Position numbers and translations under genes: made by a program
Shown here: positions 44,396 to 53,799 of the stretch, in pieces
Layout: each line of letters opens with the position of its first letter
How positions within the stretch are numbered: position 1 is the first letter of the stretch
Source: Gellertiella hungarica
Lineage (GTDB): Bacteria > Pseudomonadota > Alphaproteobacteria > Rhizobiales > Rhizobiaceae
DNA: 64,000 nucleotides
Reading direction: 5' to 3'
Assembly: GCF_014197145.1 (NCBI RefSeq)
Contig: NZ_JACIEZ010000002.1
Coordinates: forward strand, 372,001-436,000
The notes under the pieces: generated by a model
Database searches by the model: none
Told to the model about the DNA's origin: nothing
Seen by the model: the letters and a program-made list of their open reading frames with translations, nothing else

Positions 44396-45691
44396 ATGAG
44401 CCTCTTTGGTACGATGAAAACGGCCGTTTCCGGCATGAATGCCCAGTCCAACAGGTTGGGCACCGTGGGCGACAACATCGCCAATGCAGACACGACGGCC
44501 TACAAGAAGGCCTCCGTGCAGTTCTCCTCCCTGGTCCTGCCTTCGACGGCCGGTGCCTACACCTCGGGTGGCGTGAACTCCAACGTCCGTTATGCCGTCT
44601 CCGAGCAGGGCAACCTCAAGTTTACCTCCTCGGCTTCGGACCTCGCGATCAACGGCGGTGGCTTCTTCGTGGTGAACAATTCGGCCGGCACGCCCTTCCT
44701 CACCCGTGCCGGTTCCTTCGTGGTCGACGACGCAGGCAACCTGGTGAATGCGGCCGGCTACACGCTGCTCGGCTATTCCTTCGGTTCCGGCGCGCCCGCG
44801 GCCGTCGTGAATGGCTTCGACGGTCTCGAGCCGATCAACCTTTCGGCCAATACGCTGACCGCGCGCGCTTCGCAGTACGGCACCTTTGCCGCGAACCTCG
44901 ATGCCCGCAAGACGGCGGTCGCTGCCGCGAACCTGCCCAGCGCCAACGCCGCGACCGCGCAGTATTCGCACAAGAGCTCGCTCGTGGCTTACAACGCCGT
45001 CGGCAGCGAAGTGCTCTACGATTTCTACTACACCAAGGTTTCCGATCCGGTCGCGGGTCCTCCGCCCGTCGGCGCCAAGTGGGAAATCACCGTCTATCGC
45101 AAGGATCAGGCCAATCCGGGCACCGGATTCCCCTATGCGTCGGCACCGACCGGCAACTCGGTCACGCTGGAATTCGATCCCGCAACCGGCAAGGTGACCG
45201 GTCCGACCACCAGCATGACCTTCACCGACAACCTCGGCGTGCCCGCGCAGACGATGACCATCGACTTCTCGGACATGACGCAGCTCGCCTACGACTTCAC
45301 CTCCAACAAGGCGACGGTCGACGGCAACAAGGCGGCAGCGGTCAAGAGCGTCGCGATCGACAAGGACGGTACGGTCTATGCGGTTTATGACGACGGTTCT
45401 CGCGATCCGCGCTACCGTATCGCCCTCGCCACCGTCCAGAGCCCCGACAATCTGATCCTGCAGAACGGCAACGTCTACAGCCAGAGCGGCGACTCGGGCG
45501 TCGTTCGCACGGGCTTCCCGGGCGAAGGCAATTTCGGCCAGACGATCTCGGGGGCCCTCGAGGACTCCAACGTCGACATGGCCTCGGAACTCACGGAAAT
45601 GATCCAGGCTCAGCGCAGCTATACGGCCAACTCCAAGGTCTTCCAGACCGGGGCTGACCTGATGGACGTGCTGATCAACCTGAAGAGATAA
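44396..45691 (+). CDS. Second flagellar hook protein FlgE2
   Basis: A 431-residue paralogue of the preceding FlgE. N-terminal MSLFGTMKTAVSGMNAQSNR and DNIANADTTAYKKASV, C-terminal DMASELTEMIQAQRSYTANS and SKVFQTGADLMDVLINLKR; shared middle motif AIDKDGTVYAVYDDG. The central part differs strongly (for example QDQANPGTGFPYAS-type loops). Intact, with its own ribosome site GAGG and upstream box. Directly followed by flgK, so it occupies the usual place of flgE in rhizobia. Confidence 0.93.
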   Translation: MSLFGTMKTAVSGMNAQSNRLGTVGDNIANADTTAYKKASVQFSSLVLPSTAGAYTSGGVNSNVRYAVSEQGNLKFTSSASDLAINGGGFFVVNNSAGTPFLTRAGSFVVDDAGNLVNAAGYTLLGYSFGSGAPAAVVNGFDGLEPINLSANTLTARASQYGTFAANLDARKTAVAAANLPSANAATAQYSHKSSLVAYNAVGSEVLYDFYYTKVSDPVAGPPPVGAKWEITVYRKDQANPGTGFPYASAPTGNSVTLEFDPATGKVTGPTTSMTFTDNLGVPAQTMTIDFSDMTQLAYDFTSNKATVDGNKAAAVKSVAIDKDGTVYAVYDDGSRDPRYRIALATVQSPDNLILQNGNVYSQSGDSGVVRTGFPGEGNFGQTISGALEDSNVDMASELTEMIQAQRSYTANSKVFQTGADLMDVLINLKR

Positions 45692-45715
45692 TTGATCGGA
45701 TAAGGTAAGGTTCAC

Positions 45716-47173
45716 ATGACCCTCTCGGCCGCGTTCAATACGGTACAGACGATGTTCGGCAATCACGGGACCCAGTCCGACGTGATTACCAAGAACGTTG
45801 CCAACCAGCAGAATACTGCCTACGGGCGGCGGACTGCGGTCACCACCAGCACGCTGTACGGAGGGGCATTCGTCACCATCCAGCGGGCGCAGGACTATGC
45901 TCTCCTGCGCCAGTCGCTGACCGCCACCAGCCAGGACAGTGCCCAGAAGGCGCTGGCCACGGGGCTCAACCGGCTGAGCTCCATCTTCGGCGGCAACGAA
46001 CAGCCTTTTGCGCCGAGCACCTACCTGAACAACCTCTACAAGAGCCTGTCGGATTACGCGGCCAAGCCCTCCGATCGCACGCTCGGTGCGGCGGTCGTCA
46101 ACAATGCCCAGAGCCTTGCCGGGGCGCTCAACGATGCGAGCAGCGCGGTCCAGAAGGTGCGGGCCGATGCCGACCGCGAGATCTCCCTCCAGGTCGACAA
46201 GCTCAACGATCTGCTCCGGCAGTTCCACGAGGCCAACGATGCGGTGATGTCGGCAAGTGCGGCCGGCATGGACGCCAATGACGAGATGGACGTCCGCGAA
46301 GGCGTTCTGAACAAGATCTCCGAGATCGTCGGCGTCAATGTGCTGCGCCGCGAGCCGAACGACATGGTGCTCTACACCAGCGATGGCACGACCCTGTTCG
46401 AATCCTCTCCGCGTGCGGTGACCTTCACGCCCACCATGGCCTATGGGGCGACGGTCGCCGGCAACAGCATCAAGATCGACGGCGTGCCGGTAACCCCCGG
46501 CACGGGCGCGAACACGACCGGGCAGGGCACGCTTTCCGCACTCCTGCAGCTGCGCGACGAAGTGGCGCCGGTGCTCCAGAACCAGCTCGACGAAATGGCC
46601 CGCGGCCTGGTGACGGCCTTTGCCGAAACCGATGGCGGCGTGCCGCCGACGATCATGGCAGGCCTCTTCACCTACGGCACGGGCGCCGTGCCCGTCGCCG
46701 GTACGGTCGTACCCGACCTCGCATCGGTCATCCGCGTCAACCCGGCGGTCGATCCCGCTCTCGGGGGCGATCCCTCGAAGCTGCGTGACGGCTCCATCAA
46801 CGGTGCTGCGTTCAACCGCAACACGGGCAACAATGCGAGCTTCTCGGCCGTGCTCGTCGGCTATGGTCGCGCCCTCGACACGCCGATGCCGTTCGATCCG
46901 GTGGCACAGCTCGACTCGAGCGCCAGCCTGATGACCTACGCCACCAAGCCGATCGGCTGGCTGGAAGACATTCGCCAGAGCGCGACGGATTCCGCCACGA
47001 AGAAGAGCGCCCTCAAGGTCCATTCGGCCGAGGCCTATTCCAATGCCACGGGTGTAAGCCTGGACGAGGAAATGTCGCTGATGCTCAACCTTCAGCAGTC
47101 CTACAAGGCCACCGCCCAGATCCTCAGTGCAATCGATGAAATGATCAAATCCCTCCTGAACGCTGCAGGCTAA
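45716..47173 (+). CDS. flgK: Hook-filament junction protein FlgK
   Basis: A 485-residue hook-associated protein 1. N-terminal TVQTMFGNHGTQSDVITKNV and the conserved DADREISLQVDKLNDLLRQ; C-terminal GVSLDEEMSLMLNLQQSYKA typical of FlgK. Starts 24 bases after flgE2. Joins the hook to the filament with FlgL. Somewhat shorter than enteric FlgK (about 547 residues). Confidence 0.93.
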   Translation: MTLSAAFNTVQTMFGNHGTQSDVITKNVANQQNTAYGRRTAVTTSTLYGGAFVTIQRAQDYALLRQSLTATSQDSAQKALATGLNRLSSIFGGNEQPFAPSTYLNNLYKSLSDYAAKPSDRTLGAAVVNNAQSLAGALNDASSAVQKVRADADREISLQVDKLNDLLRQFHEANDAVMSASAAGMDANDEMDVREGVLNKISEIVGVNVLRREPNDMVLYTSDGTTLFESSPRAVTFTPTMAYGATVAGNSIKIDGVPVTPGTGANTTGQGTLSALLQLRDEVAPVLQNQLDEMARGLVTAFAETDGGVPPTIMAGLFTYGTGAVPVAGTVVPDLASVIRVNPAVDPALGGDPSKLRDGSINGAAFNRNTGNNASFSAVLVGYGRALDTPMPFDPVAQLDSSASLMTYATKPIGWLEDIRQSATDSATKKSALKVHSAEAYSNATGVSLDEEMSLMLNLQQSYKATAQILSAIDEMIKSLLNAAG

Positions 47174-47176
47174 GTC

Positions 47177-48232
47177 ATGACGACGATGAGAGTTTCCACG
47201 ATGTCCCTTCAGAGCGCTCTGCGCTACACCGTCATGGACGGCCAGGCCGATGTGAACAAGGCCCGGCGGGAAGTGACGACGGGAACCTACGACGATTACG
47301 GGGTTTCGCTCGGTGCCCACATGACCCGCACCGTCGATCTCACCAGCGAACTCGACCGTCTGCAGAACCTGAAGGACACGAACTCCATCGTCACACAGCG
47401 GCTTGAAGCCTCGCAGGAAGCGCTGAGCCAGATCTCGAAGAACAGCCAGACGATTCTCAATTCGCTGGTTTCGCTTTCCGGCAACATCGACGCGACCAGC
47501 ATCAAGACCACGACGGACACCATCAAGAGTGCCTTCAACGCCATCACCAGTGCCGCGAACATCTCCCTGAACGGCGAATATCTCTTCTCCGGCATCAATA
47601 CCGACGTGAAGCCGCTGACCGACTATTCCGACCCGGCATCGCCCGCAAAGGTGGCCTATGACGCGGCGCTCAACGGCTTCCTCGCCGCCCAGGTGCCGCC
47701 GCTGGCGACGCCGGAAGCGATGAGCGCGGCGCAGATGGACGACTTCATCACCAACACGCTGACCCCGATGTTTACCGGTGCCAACTGGACAACGGACTGG
47801 TCGAGCGCCACGGACCAGAACCAGACCACGCGCATCAACCGCAGCCAGATCATCGAGACCTCGACGAACACGAATTCCGACGGCATGCGCCAGGTAGCGC
47901 TTGCCATGGTGATTTCGACCGAGCTTCTCAGCCGGGGCCTCAAGGGCGACGTCCGTCAGATTGCGGCCAAGGCTGCGACCAATGCAATCGGCCTCGGCAT
48001 CGCCGGAATCGATCTTCAGCGCGGCCAGCTTGGCCTGTCGCAAGCGCGGGTCAAGGAAGCTGATGCATCACTGGATGCACAGCGAACCATCATCGAAACC
48101 CATATTTCCGATCTGGTGAGCGTGGACCCGTACGAAGCGTCAACCCGCGTGAAGAATTTGGAGACCATGCTGCAGGCAGCCTACAGCCTGACCAGCAAGC
48201 TGCAGAATTTGAGCCTCGTGAACTTCCTCTAA
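47177..48232 (+). CDS. flgL: Hook-filament junction protein FlgL
   Basis: A 351-residue hook-associated protein 3. Flagellin-like N-terminus (RVSTMSLQSALRYTVMDGQA) and C-terminus with DPYEASTRVKNLETMLQAAY typical of FlgL/flagellin D0. Three bases after flgK. Confidence 0.92.
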   Translation: MTTMRVSTMSLQSALRYTVMDGQADVNKARREVTTGTYDDYGVSLGAHMTRTVDLTSELDRLQNLKDTNSIVTQRLEASQEALSQISKNSQTILNSLVSLSGNIDATSIKTTTDTIKSAFNAITSAANISLNGEYLFSGINTDVKPLTDYSDPASPAKVAYDAALNGFLAAQVPPLATPEAMSAAQMDDFITNTLTPMFTGANWTTDWSSATDQNQTTRINRSQIIETSTNTNSDGMRQVALAMVISTELLSRGLKGDVRQIAAKAATNAIGLGIAGIDLQRGQLGLSQARVKEADASLDAQRTIIETHISDLVSVDPYEASTRVKNLETMLQAAYSLTSKLQNLSLVNFL

Positions 48233-48269
48233 TGATTCGAGGATTAACGTGAACATGAAGGATGCATGA

Positions 48270-48617
48270 ATGTATCAGTTTTCATATGCCGAAATCATGG
48301 AAGACGGCGTCGCCGATGCCAAGGATCGTGAACGGCAGGTCCTGAGCCGCTCTATCGAAATGCTCGAGGCAGCCCGCGACGTCGGCGGTTATTCGCGAGA
48401 GGCAATCGATGCACTCTTCTACACGCGGCGAATCTGGATCCGGTTCATCGAGGATCTGAAACAGCCGGAAAACCAGCTCGATATCGAGCTGCGTGCCAAC
48501 CTTATCTCAATCGCCATCTGGATCTTGAAGGAATGCGACCGGATCAGACGCCGGGAGTCCGAAAATTTCCAGGGTATCATCGACATAACAACCATCATCA
48601 GGGATGGACTTAAATGA
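48270..48617 (+). CDS. flaF: Flagellin synthesis regulator FlaF
   Basis: A 115-residue helical protein. N-terminal [20 protein letters not shown] and the central [11 protein letters not shown]. In alphaproteobacteria FlaF promotes flagellin production and binds flagellin, working opposite FlbT, whose gene overlaps its stop. With eight flagellin genes upstream this pair is the expected post-transcriptional controller. Confidence 0.92.
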   Translation: MYQFSYAEIMEDGVADAKDRERQVLSRSIEMLEAARDVGGYSREAIDALFYTRRIWIRFIEDLKQPENQLDIELRANLISIAIWILKECDRIRRRESENFQGIIDITTIIRDGLK

Positions 48618-49063
48618 AAAGCACTCTGCGCATCTCTCTCAAATCCGGCGAACGCATCTTCATCAACGGTGCCGTGCTTCGCGTCGACCGCAAGGTGGCG
48701 CTCGAGTTCCTGAATGACGTGACCTTCCTTCTCGAGAACCACGTCCTTCAGCCGGAAGACGCAAACACGCCGCTGCGCCAGCTGTATTTCATCGCGCAGA
48801 TGATGCTCATCAATCCGGAAGGCGCCGAACAGTCCATGGCGATGTTCCGCAAGTCGGTCATCATGCTGCTGAACTGCTTCAAGAACGAGGAAGTTCTTGC
48901 CGAGCTGAAGCGCATCGACGGTCTCGTGACCTCCGGCCGCGCCTTCGACGCGCTCAAGGCGATCCGCGGTCTCTACCCGATCGAGGACCAGATCCTGAAC
49001 AGCCAGGAAATGAGCCCGGCGACCATCGAGGAAATCCGCAAGGAGATTGCACCATGGCGGTAA
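48614..49063 (+). CDS. flbT: Flagellin mRNA repressor FlbT
   Basis: A 149-residue protein with family start [20 protein letters not shown] and [20 protein letters not shown]. In Caulobacter FlbT binds the 5' untranslated region of flagellin mRNA and promotes its decay. It is the natural candidate to act on the flagellin leader elements seen here. Overlaps flaF by ATGA and flgD by ten bases. Confidence 0.93.
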   Translation: MKSTLRISLKSGERIFINGAVLRVDRKVALEFLNDVTFLLENHVLQPEDANTPLRQLYFIAQMMLINPEGAEQSMAMFRKSVIMLLNCFKNEEVLAELKRIDGLVTSGRAFDALKAIRGLYPIEDQILNSQEMSPATIEEIRKEIAPWR

Positions 49064-49467
49064 ACGTCGTCAGTTCGAGCACGAACACGAATAACACGAC
49101 GAACTCGCAGGCCGCGGCCGCCAGCAAGACCGCGACGGTAAACTACAATTCCTTCCTGAAGCTCCTGATCGCCCAGATCAAGGCCCAGGATCCGACCGAC
49201 CCGATGAAGGCATCGGAGCAGATTGCCCAGCTGGCTACCTTCAGCCAGGTGGAGCAGTCCGTGAAGATGAACACCAACCTGGAAAATCTCATCCAGTCTC
49301 AGGGGCTTGCCCAGGCGAGCTCCGTCATCGGAAAGACCGTGACGAGTGCCGATGGCAGCGTCAGCGGCGTGGTCAAGGAAGTGCGCATTGCCTCCGACGG
49401 GGTGGTCGCGACCACCACGGAAGGCAAGCAGATCATGATCGAATCAGGTATCAAGATCAAAGGCTGA
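49054..49467 (+). CDS. flgD: Hook cap (scaffold) protein FlgD
   Basis: A 137-residue short FlgD. N-terminal Asn/Thr/Ser-rich region, then the conserved [20 protein letters not shown] and [18 protein letters not shown]; the C-terminal part is a minimal [20 protein letters not shown] domain. Shorter than enteric FlgD (about 230 residues), as in other rhizobia. The ATG lies inside the end of flbT. The stop codon lies within a long hairpin. Confidence 0.92.
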   Translation: MAVNVVSSSTNTNNTTNSQAAAASKTATVNYNSFLKLLIAQIKAQDPTDPMKASEQIAQLATFSQVEQSVKMNTNLENLIQSQGLAQASSVIGKTVTSADGSVSGVVKEVRIASDGVVATTTEGKQIMIESGIKIKG

Positions 49468-49484
49468 GGCTGGCCTTTGATCTT
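49453..49484 (+). terminator. 12-pair hairpin across the flgD stop codon
   Basis: AAGATCAAAGGC / GCCTTTGATCTT, 12 perfect pairs with an 8-base loop, covering the last codons and stop of flgD. A second hairpin, CTTCCCC/GGGGGAG, follows at 49482-49498. No T tract, so this may be a processing or attenuation structure rather than a simple terminator before fliQ. Confidence 0.6.
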
Positions 49485-49523
49485 CCCCTGCGGGGGAGCC
49501 ACAACCGGAAGGGGCATGACGCC

Positions 49524-49790
49524 ATGAATGAAGCCGATGCACTCGATATCGTCCAGGCTGCGGTCTGGACCGTTCTCGTATCGGCGGGACCTGCCGTTGG
49601 CGCTGCCATGGCGGTCGGACTGGTGATCGCCCTCATCCAGGCCCTGACCCAGGTTCAGGAAATCACGCTGACCTTCGTTCCCAAGATCGTCGCCGTCATG
49701 ATCACTGTCGGCATTTCCGCCCCCTTCGTCGGGGGACAGATCTCGCTTTTCACCAACATGGTCTTTTCCCGCGTCCAGTCCGGCTTCTGA
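49524..49790 (+). CDS. fliQ: Flagellar export gate protein FliQ
   Basis: An 88-residue protein with two membrane segments (about 16-38 and 50-72) and the family pattern VGLVIALIQALTQVQEITLTF and FVPKIVAVM. Part of the FliPQR gate. Located between flgD and flhA, apart from fliP. Confidence 0.95.
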   Translation: MNEADALDIVQAAVWTVLVSAGPAVGAAMAVGLVIALIQALTQVQEITLTFVPKIVAVMITVGISAPFVGGQISLFTNMVFSRVQSGF

Positions 49791-49835
49791 CCGCCGCATG
49801 GCGCAAGCCCCGTGCCGATCTCAGCCATAGCCACC

Positions 49836-49860
49836 TTCGCGCAAGCTTCACCCGTTAGGC
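49836..49860 (+). promoter_or_regulatory. TTCGCGCAAG box upstream of flhA
   Basis: TTCGCGCAAG at 49836-49845, nine bases, TTAGGC at 49855-49860, 70 bases before the flhA start codon. The 15-base core TTCGCGCAAGCTTC is shared with the fliF box. Confidence 0.55.
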
Positions 49861-49930
49861 ATGGCCCAAACGGGATGCGTGCGTCCGCTAGGGTCTGCGC
49901 ATTCCCCTCTCATGAAGAGATGGAAAAGAC

Positions 49931-52015
49931 ATGGCGCAGCCTCCTGCATTACCCCTGCTGAAATCCCCCAACAGCCGCGACATCGGCTTTGCACTCGGCA
50001 TCGTCTGCATCCTGTGCATCCTGTTCCTGCCGATTCCGGCCTTCCTGATCGACCTCGGCCTGGCCTTCTCGATTGCGCTGTCCGTGCTGATCCTGATGGT
50101 GTCCCTGTGGATCCAGCGCCCGCTCGATTTCTCGTCCTTTCCGACCATCCTCCTCATCGCGACGATGATCCGCCTGGCGCTCAACATCGCCACCACGCGC
50201 GTCATCCTGTCCCATGGCAACGAGGGGCATGGCGCGGCGGGCAAGGTGATCGCGGGCTTCTCCTCGCTCGTGATGTCGGGCGATTTCGTGATCGGTCTCA
50301 TCGTCTTCATGATCCTGGTCACGGTGAACTTCATCGTCATCACCAAGGGCGCCACCCGTATCGCGGAAGTCGGTGCCCGCTTCACCCTCGATGCCATTCC
50401 CGGCAAGCAGATGTCGATCGACGCCGACCTTTCGGCCGGCATCATCGACGAGAAGGAAGCGCAGCGCCGCCGCCGCGAGCTGGAGGAGGAAAGCTCCTTC
50501 TTCGGCGCCATGGACGGTGCCTCGAAGTTCGTGCGCGGCGACGCCGTCGCCGGCCTGCTGATCACCGGCATCAACGTCTTCGGCGGCATCATCATCGGCT
50601 ATTTCCGGCATGGCATGGAAATCGGCGAGGCGGCGGATGTCTTCGTGAAGCTCTCCGTCGGTGACGGTATCGTCTCCCAGGTTCCCGCCCTCATCGTTTC
50701 GCTCGCCGCGGGCCTTCTGGTCTCGCGCACCGGCACGCCGGGGTCCACCGACCAAGCCGTCGTCAGCCAGCTGTCCGGCTATCCCCGTGCACTGTCGGTC
50801 TCGGCGGGCCTCATGGTGCTGCTGTCCGTGGTGCCCGGCCTGCCGATGCTGCCCTTCCTCGTGCTCGGCCTGCTGCTGGCCTTTGCCAGCTGGTACATTC
50901 CGAAGCAGATCGAGGCCGACAACAAGCTGCGCCGCGAGCAGGAGGAAAAGAAGGTCATCCAGACCAAGGAGCAGGAGAAGGATTCCGTCAAGTCCGTGCT
51001 CAAGACCGCGGAAATCGAGCTGGCGCTCGGCAAACAGGTCTCGACCCGCCTTCTCGGAGCCCATCAGGAACTGGCCTTCCGCGTCGGCAAGATGCGCAAG
51101 AAATTCGCCAGCCAGTACGGTTTCGTGGTGCCGGAAATCAAGGTCACGGACGACATCGCCATTCCCGAGAAGTCCTACCAGATCCGCATCCATGGCACGA
51201 CGATCGCATCCAACATCCTGCGCGTGGGCGAAGTTCTCGTGGTGACGGGCTCCGGCCGCCGGCCGACGGTTCCGGGAGACGAAATCCGCGAACCCGCCTT
51301 CGGCATGCCGGCGGTCTCCATTCTCGAGGCCTTTACGGAGGATCTGAAGCGCGAAGGCTTCCATCCGATCGACAACGTGTCGGTGGTGCTGACCCATGTC
51401 TCGGAAGTCATCCGCAACAACCTGCCGCAGCTTCTCTCCTACAAGGACGTGAAGATCCTGATCGATCGCCTCGACCCCGAGTACAAGAAGCTGGCGGACG
51501 AAATCTGCTCGTCGCACATGTCCTATTCGGGCCTGCAGGCGGTGCTGAAGCTTCTGCTGGCGGAGCGGGTATCGATCCGCAACCTTCATCTCATCCTGGA
51601 AGCGGTGGCCGAGCTTGCGCCGCATGTGCGCAAGACCGAGCAGATCGTCGAGCACGTGCGCGTGCGCATGGCCCAGCAGCTCTGCGGCGACCTCGCCGAC
51701 AATGGGGTGTTGCGGGTGCTGCGCCTCGGCTCCAAGTGGGATCTCGTCTTCCACCAGGCCCTGAAGCGCGATGCCAAGGGCGAAGTGGTGGAGTTCGACA
51801 TCGATCCGCGCAGCCTCGAGGAGTTTTCCGAACAGGCAACCAAGGTTATCCGTGAATTCATGGACCGCGGCCTGCCATTCGTGCTTGTCACCTCGCCGGA
51901 AACGCGCTCCTATGTGCGCATGATCATCGAACGTCTGTTCGCGACCCTTCCGGTGCTGTCCCATGTGGAGCTCGCAAAGGGGATCGAAATCAAGATTCTG
52001 GGTTCCATTTCATGA
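49931..52015 (+). CDS. flhA: Flagellar export gate protein FlhA
   Basis: A 694-residue protein with about eight membrane segments in residues 18-320, the conserved FHIPEP-type region ([40 protein letters not shown]) and a large cytosolic nonameric ring domain (about 340-694). Essential for substrate entry. Overlaps fliR by ATGA. Confidence 0.96.
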   Translation: MAQPPALPLLKSPNSRDIGFALGIVCILCILFLPIPAFLIDLGLAFSIALSVLILMVSLWIQRPLDFSSFPTILLIATMIRLALNIATTRVILSHGNEGHGAAGKVIAGFSSLVMSGDFVIGLIVFMILVTVNFIVITKGATRIAEVGARFTLDAIPGKQMSIDADLSAGIIDEKEAQRRRRELEEESSFFGAMDGASKFVRGDAVAGLLITGINVFGGIIIGYFRHGMEIGEAADVFVKLSVGDGIVSQVPALIVSLAAGLLVSRTGTPGSTDQAVVSQLSGYPRALSVSAGLMVLLSVVPGLPMLPFLVLGLLLAFASWYIPKQIEADNKLRREQEEKKVIQTKEQEKDSVKSVLKTAEIELALGKQVSTRLLGAHQELAFRVGKMRKKFASQYGFVVPEIKVTDDIAIPEKSYQIRIHGTTIASNILRVGEVLVVTGSGRRPTVPGDEIREPAFGMPAVSILEAFTEDLKREGFHPIDNVSVVLTHVSEVIRNNLPQLLSYKDVKILIDRLDPEYKKLADEICSSHMSYSGLQAVLKLLLAERVSIRNLHLILEAVAELAPHVRKTEQIVEHVRVRMAQQLCGDLADNGVLRVLRLGSKWDLVFHQALKRDAKGEVVEFDIDPRSLEEFSEQATKVIREFMDRGLPFVLVTSPETRSYVRMIIERLFATLPVLSHVELAKGIEIKILGSIS

Positions 52016-52767
52016 TTACCGACCCCCAGGGGACCATCCTCGCGCTCTTCCTGACCTTTTGCAGGATCGGCGGATGCGTGATGGTCCTTCCGGGGTTTTC
52101 CTCGGCGCGCGTTCCGCCCCAGGTCCGTCTCTTCGCGGCTCTGGGGCTTTCCATGGCGGTGCTGCCCATGGTGTGGGACATCGTCTATCCGAAGGTAGGC
52201 GGCGGAAACCAGCTTGCCTACATCACCCTCATCCTGTCGGAAAGCGCCGTCGGCGTGATGTATGGCATGATCGCCCGCTTCTTCACGCTCGGCCTGCAGT
52301 TTACCGGGTCGGTGCTCACCCAGATGATCGGCTTCAACGCGCCGCCGGCGCCCGACGTCCTGGAAGACAATGCGGAAAACCAGCTGACCAATCTCATCAG
52401 CTTCGGCGGTCTCATGGTTCTCTTTGCCATGGATTTCCACCACATGGTTTTCCGCGCGCTGCTCGATTCCTACATGCAGATGCCGGTGGGCGGGGACATG
52501 CATGTCCAGAAGCTTCTGATTTCGCTGACCGACACCGTGCAGGCCACCACGCTGATCATGCTTCGGCTTTCGAGCCCGTTCATCATCTACGGGCTGATGT
52601 TCAACGTCTCGATCGGCATGATCAACAAGCTGGCCCAGCAGATTCCGATCTTCTTCATCTCGACACCCTATCTGATCGCGGGCGGCCTGTTCATGCTCTA
52701 TCTGTCGATAGCGGCCATGCTGAAGCAGTTCGCCGATGCCTTTCCCACCATTTTCCTCGGAATGTAG
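52012..52767 (+). CDS. fliR: Flagellar export gate protein FliR
   Basis: A 251-residue inner-membrane protein with about six hydrophobic segments. Family segments [20 protein letters not shown] and [14 protein letters not shown] and the C-terminal [20 protein letters not shown]. Translationally coupled to flhA. Confidence 0.94.
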   Translation: MITDPQGTILALFLTFCRIGGCVMVLPGFSSARVPPQVRLFAALGLSMAVLPMVWDIVYPKVGGGNQLAYITLILSESAVGVMYGMIARFFTLGLQFTGSVLTQMIGFNAPPAPDVLEDNAENQLTNLISFGGLMVLFAMDFHHMVFRALLDSYMQMPVGGDMHVQKLLISLTDTVQATTLIMLRLSSPFIIYGLMFNVSIGMINKLAQQIPIFFISTPYLIAGGLFMLYLSIAAMLKQFADAFPTIFLGM

Positions 52768-52782
52768 AAAGGACTGGATGCC

Positions 52783-53199
52783 ATGCCCCCGGTCAACCGC
52801 TCCGACAAGCTGAAGCGCCTCGTCGCCGTTCAGCGCCACCTGGAAAAGATTGCCGAAAGCGATCTGGCCGCCACCACGCGCCAGCGGGAGGAGGTCAACC
52901 AGACCATGGACGTCGTCCTCGACGCCATCGGCTCCCTCGACAGCCTGCATCGCATGTTTGCCCAGCATTACGCAGAGCGGTTCAGCCGCCTCACCATCCA
53001 GGACGCGCAGCTTGCCGGCATGCAGAACCTGCACGAGCGGCGCGTGCTGAAGGAGCGCACCAAGGCCGAGCGCCTCGAGGAGCACATGGTGGAAGCGCGC
53101 AGCGATGAAGACCGCGAGGCCGACGACAACGCCATCTACGATCTCATCGACCTGCAGGTCGCCTCCACGCCAGCCTCCAGCAAGGTTCAAAAGTCATAG
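52783..53199 (+). CDS. FliJ-like coiled-coil export chaperone (putative)
   Basis: A 138-residue soluble protein predicted to be one long helical hairpin: RSDKLKRLVAVQRHLEKIAE at the start and a highly charged ERRVLKERTKAERLEEHMVE region near 88-107. This is the shape of FliJ, the stalk-like partner of FliI and FlhA. It sits directly after fliR. FliJ sequences diverge strongly, so the assignment rests on shape, size and place. Confidence 0.6.
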   Translation: MPPVNRSDKLKRLVAVQRHLEKIAESDLAATTRQREEVNQTMDVVLDAIGSLDSLHRMFAQHYAERFSRLTIQDAQLAGMQNLHERRVLKERTKAERLEEHMVEARSDEDREADDNAIYDLIDLQVASTPASSKVQKS

Positions 53200-53232
53200 T
53201 TCCCTCCATCAAGTGATTGAGAGGAACACGCA

Positions 53233-53799
53233 TTGGCTATCTCGCCTCCAAGTGATTTGGTGCTTGACGTCGTTCGTGCTGCGGATCCGCAGCAGGTGCA
53301 GGAAGCGCAGGCCAGGCTGAAGGCCAACCGCGCCGCCTTCCGGGCCACGAGTCTGGCAGATGCGGGCGCCGGTTTCAGCGCCTCGCTCGACCAGGTCCGC
53401 AACCCTTCGTTCGATGCAGGCCTTGGCAATGTCAGCCGCACGCGCATCAACCCCGCCGACGTGCCGAAACCCTACCGGGAATACGAGGCGGTCTTCCTGC
53501 AGAATTTCGTGAAGTCGATGTTGCCGGACAGCGAGGATGTCTACGGCAAGGGCGTCGCCGGCGACATGTGGAAGAGCATGGCCGGCGAGCAGATCGGCGA
53601 GGTGCTTGCGCAAGGCCGCGGCGTCGGCATTGCCGAGCAGATGTTCGCGCAGTCTATCGCGCGCCAGCAGGCCCATGGCGGCCTGCAAGCCACCACCGAC
53701 GAGAATGACCGTCAGGCCGCCCTCAGCGCCGTCAGGGATCTGGAACGCCGCACCTTCGGCGTGTCCCATGACGATAGCGACAAATCCAGCAGAGCATGA
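53233..53799 (+). CDS. flgJ: Rod-binding protein FlgJ (without muramidase domain)
   Basis: A 188-residue protein with the rod-binding domain at about residues 75-150 (YREYEAVFLQNFVKSMLP, YGKGVAGDMWKSMAGEQIGE). It lacks the C-terminal glucosaminidase domain of enteric FlgJ; the separate transglycosylase at 41055 probably supplies that activity. The start codon is TTG with GAGAGG upstream, and no better ATG exists near the conserved N-terminus. Stop overlaps the next gene by ATGA. Confidence 0.87.
   Translation: MAISPPSDLVLDVVRAADPQQVQEAQARLKANRAAFRATSLADAGAGFSASLDQVRNPSFDAGLGNVSRTRINPADVPKPYREYEAVFLQNFVKSMLPDSEDVYGKGVAGDMWKSMAGEQIGEVLAQGRGVGIAEQMFAQSIARQQAHGGLQATTDENDRQAALSAVRDLERRTFGVSHDDSDKSSRA

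Noticed and set aside
44375-48043. A 1222-codon open frame on the minus strand opposite flgE2, flgK and flgL
   Set aside because: It is antisense to three well-supported genes, has the repetitive composition expected from the complement of GC-rich codons, and has no recognisable family.
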